Positions 4,941 through 5,566 of a stretch of 5,566 nucleotides of DNA are shown here, one piece after another (the first letter of the stretch is position 1; each line of letters opens with the position of its first letter). Where the stretch lies: assembly GCA_958446835.1 (NCBI GenBank), contig CAUCXT010000087.1, forward strand, positions 1 to 5,566, written 5' to 3'. Source of the DNA: an uncultured Eubacterium sp. (GTDB lineage Bacteria; Bacillota; Clostridia; Lachnospirales; Lachnospiraceae). The notes beneath the pieces are model-generated. The model was not told the origin of the DNA. It did no database searches and was given only the letters and a program-made list of their open reading frames with translations. Position numbers and translations under genes: made by a program.

Positions 4941-5566
4941 TTATAATCCTAATGCTTTGCTTGTCAGTGACTGTGCACCCTTGACACTTCCCACAGTCAT
5001 GGCAATCGTAAATGTCATTTCACACAGGTAAATAAGGGTCTTTGCCCAGTCCGCATAGCTGCCTGTAAAGGATGGAAGCCCTGCACTGATAAAGGCATTG
5101 CACACGATAATCGCAAGTGCCATGGTGACTGCTTCCATTACAACGGATAAAAAGTATTTACAGTAAGTGACTGCTGTATGACTTACCGTTCTGTTTCCGC
5201 CCATTGTTGAGAACGCAATCGCACCAAGAGGCACAATGATCAGAATCTTTAGGAACCTGAAATATACCGTGTAGATAACGAAAAAGCCACAGATAATGAC
5301 AATGATGGACAATAATGCTGCCAGAATGAGCATTACCAGACTTTCTCCAAATCCCAGATTCTTAATGACATCTGCCTGTGTGCTGTCGATGCTCAGTGTG
5401 ACTGTTGTTCCGGCAGTCATCAGATTCACCAGATTTCCTATGGATGTGAAGAATGCCTTCATAATCGTGACATTATTTGCCACAAACCATTCCGCCAGTC
5501 CTAACCGGATAAGCATACGAAGAATTGCTTCAAATCGCATTTCCTCTTTCACATCCACACTCTCCG
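4941..5566 (-). CDS. TrbL/VirB6-like conjugal transfer membrane protein (5' end outside window)
   Basis: The last 207 codons of a polytopic membrane protein. The frame stays open to the window edge, with GAG AGT before a GTG at 5558, so that GTG is probably not the true start. Counting from 5558, hydrophobic segments lie near residues 73-96, 101-118, 134-157 and 172-191. There is a Gly-rich loop at 119-123 and a C-terminus with SVKGAQSLTSKALGL. In Tn1549-type elements this gene (CD1112-like) encodes the VirB6/TrbL core subunit that forms part of the inner-membrane channel, usually nearly 300 residues, so roughly a third is missing here. It ends 12 nt before the DUF4313-like gene in the same operon. 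The assignment rests on topology and neighbourhood more than on a signature motif. Confidence 0.8.
   Translation of the reverse strand, partial: ESVDVKEEMRFEAILRMLIRLGLAEWFVANNVTIMKAFFTSIGNLVNLMTAGTTVTLSIDSTQADVIKNLGFGESLVMLILAALLSIIVIICGFFVIYTVYFRFLKILIIVPLGAIAFSTMGGNRTVSHTAVTYCKYFLSVVMEAVTMALAIIVCNAFISAGLPSFTGSYADWAKTLIYLCEMTFTIAMTVGSVKGAQSLTSKALGL

Noticed and set aside
5556..5558. GTG at 5558 as the true start of the TrbL-like protein.
   Set aside because: The frame is open beyond it to the edge, no ribosome site can be judged, and the family is longer. It is best read as an internal valine codon.

Overview
The window looks like part of an integrative and conjugative element (ICE) of the Tn1549/CTn type from a gut Clostridia species, most likely Lachnospiraceae or a relative. 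This rests on the gene order TrbL/VirB6-like protein, DUF4313-type protein, PrgI-type protein and VirB4 ATPase, all on the minus strand. That order matches, as I recall it, the CD1112 to CD1110 stretch of the Clostridioides difficile transposons. All supported genes are on the minus strand, so transcription runs from high to low coordinates. Only the 3' part of the TrbL-like gene is present.

Transfer module (5566 down to 1518). A polytopic TrbL/VirB6-like protein is followed after 12 nt by a DUF4313-like protein. That gene overlaps a GTG-started prgI by GTGA. After a 117-nt gap holding a strong imperfect hairpin comes a 792-residue VirB4-type ATPase with intact Walker A and B motifs. Together these encode the inner-membrane core and energising ATPase of a type IV secretion (mating) apparatus.

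Junction (1517 down to 1126). Downstream of virB4 lie an imperfect hairpin, a candidate promoter and a 69-residue protein with a CSIC motif and no established function. The start of this small gene is fixed by an internal Shine-Dalgarno site. A minus-strand intrinsic terminator at 1126-1151 then closes the transfer unit.

Cargo (1125 down to 84). This is a self-contained sdpR-sdpI operon: an ArsR-type autorepressor and a six-TM SdpI-type immunity protein that overlap by ATGA. A TTGTAA-N17-TAATAT promoter drives it. Two copies of the inverted repeat CTATTTAAA-N6-TTTAAATAG lie 56 bp apart and bracket that promoter almost exactly. One covers the predicted transcription start and the other abuts the -35 box. 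No SdpA/B/C toxin genes are visible. The unit is clearly more AT-rich than the transfer genes: a sample line at 841-900 has 15/60 G+C, against 28/60 at 3061-3120. It looks like a resistance/immunity cassette acquired at the 3' edge of the transfer operon.

The first 83 bases hold no gene I can support. No tRNA, rRNA, CRISPR array, insertion sequence, attachment site or transfer origin was recognised.
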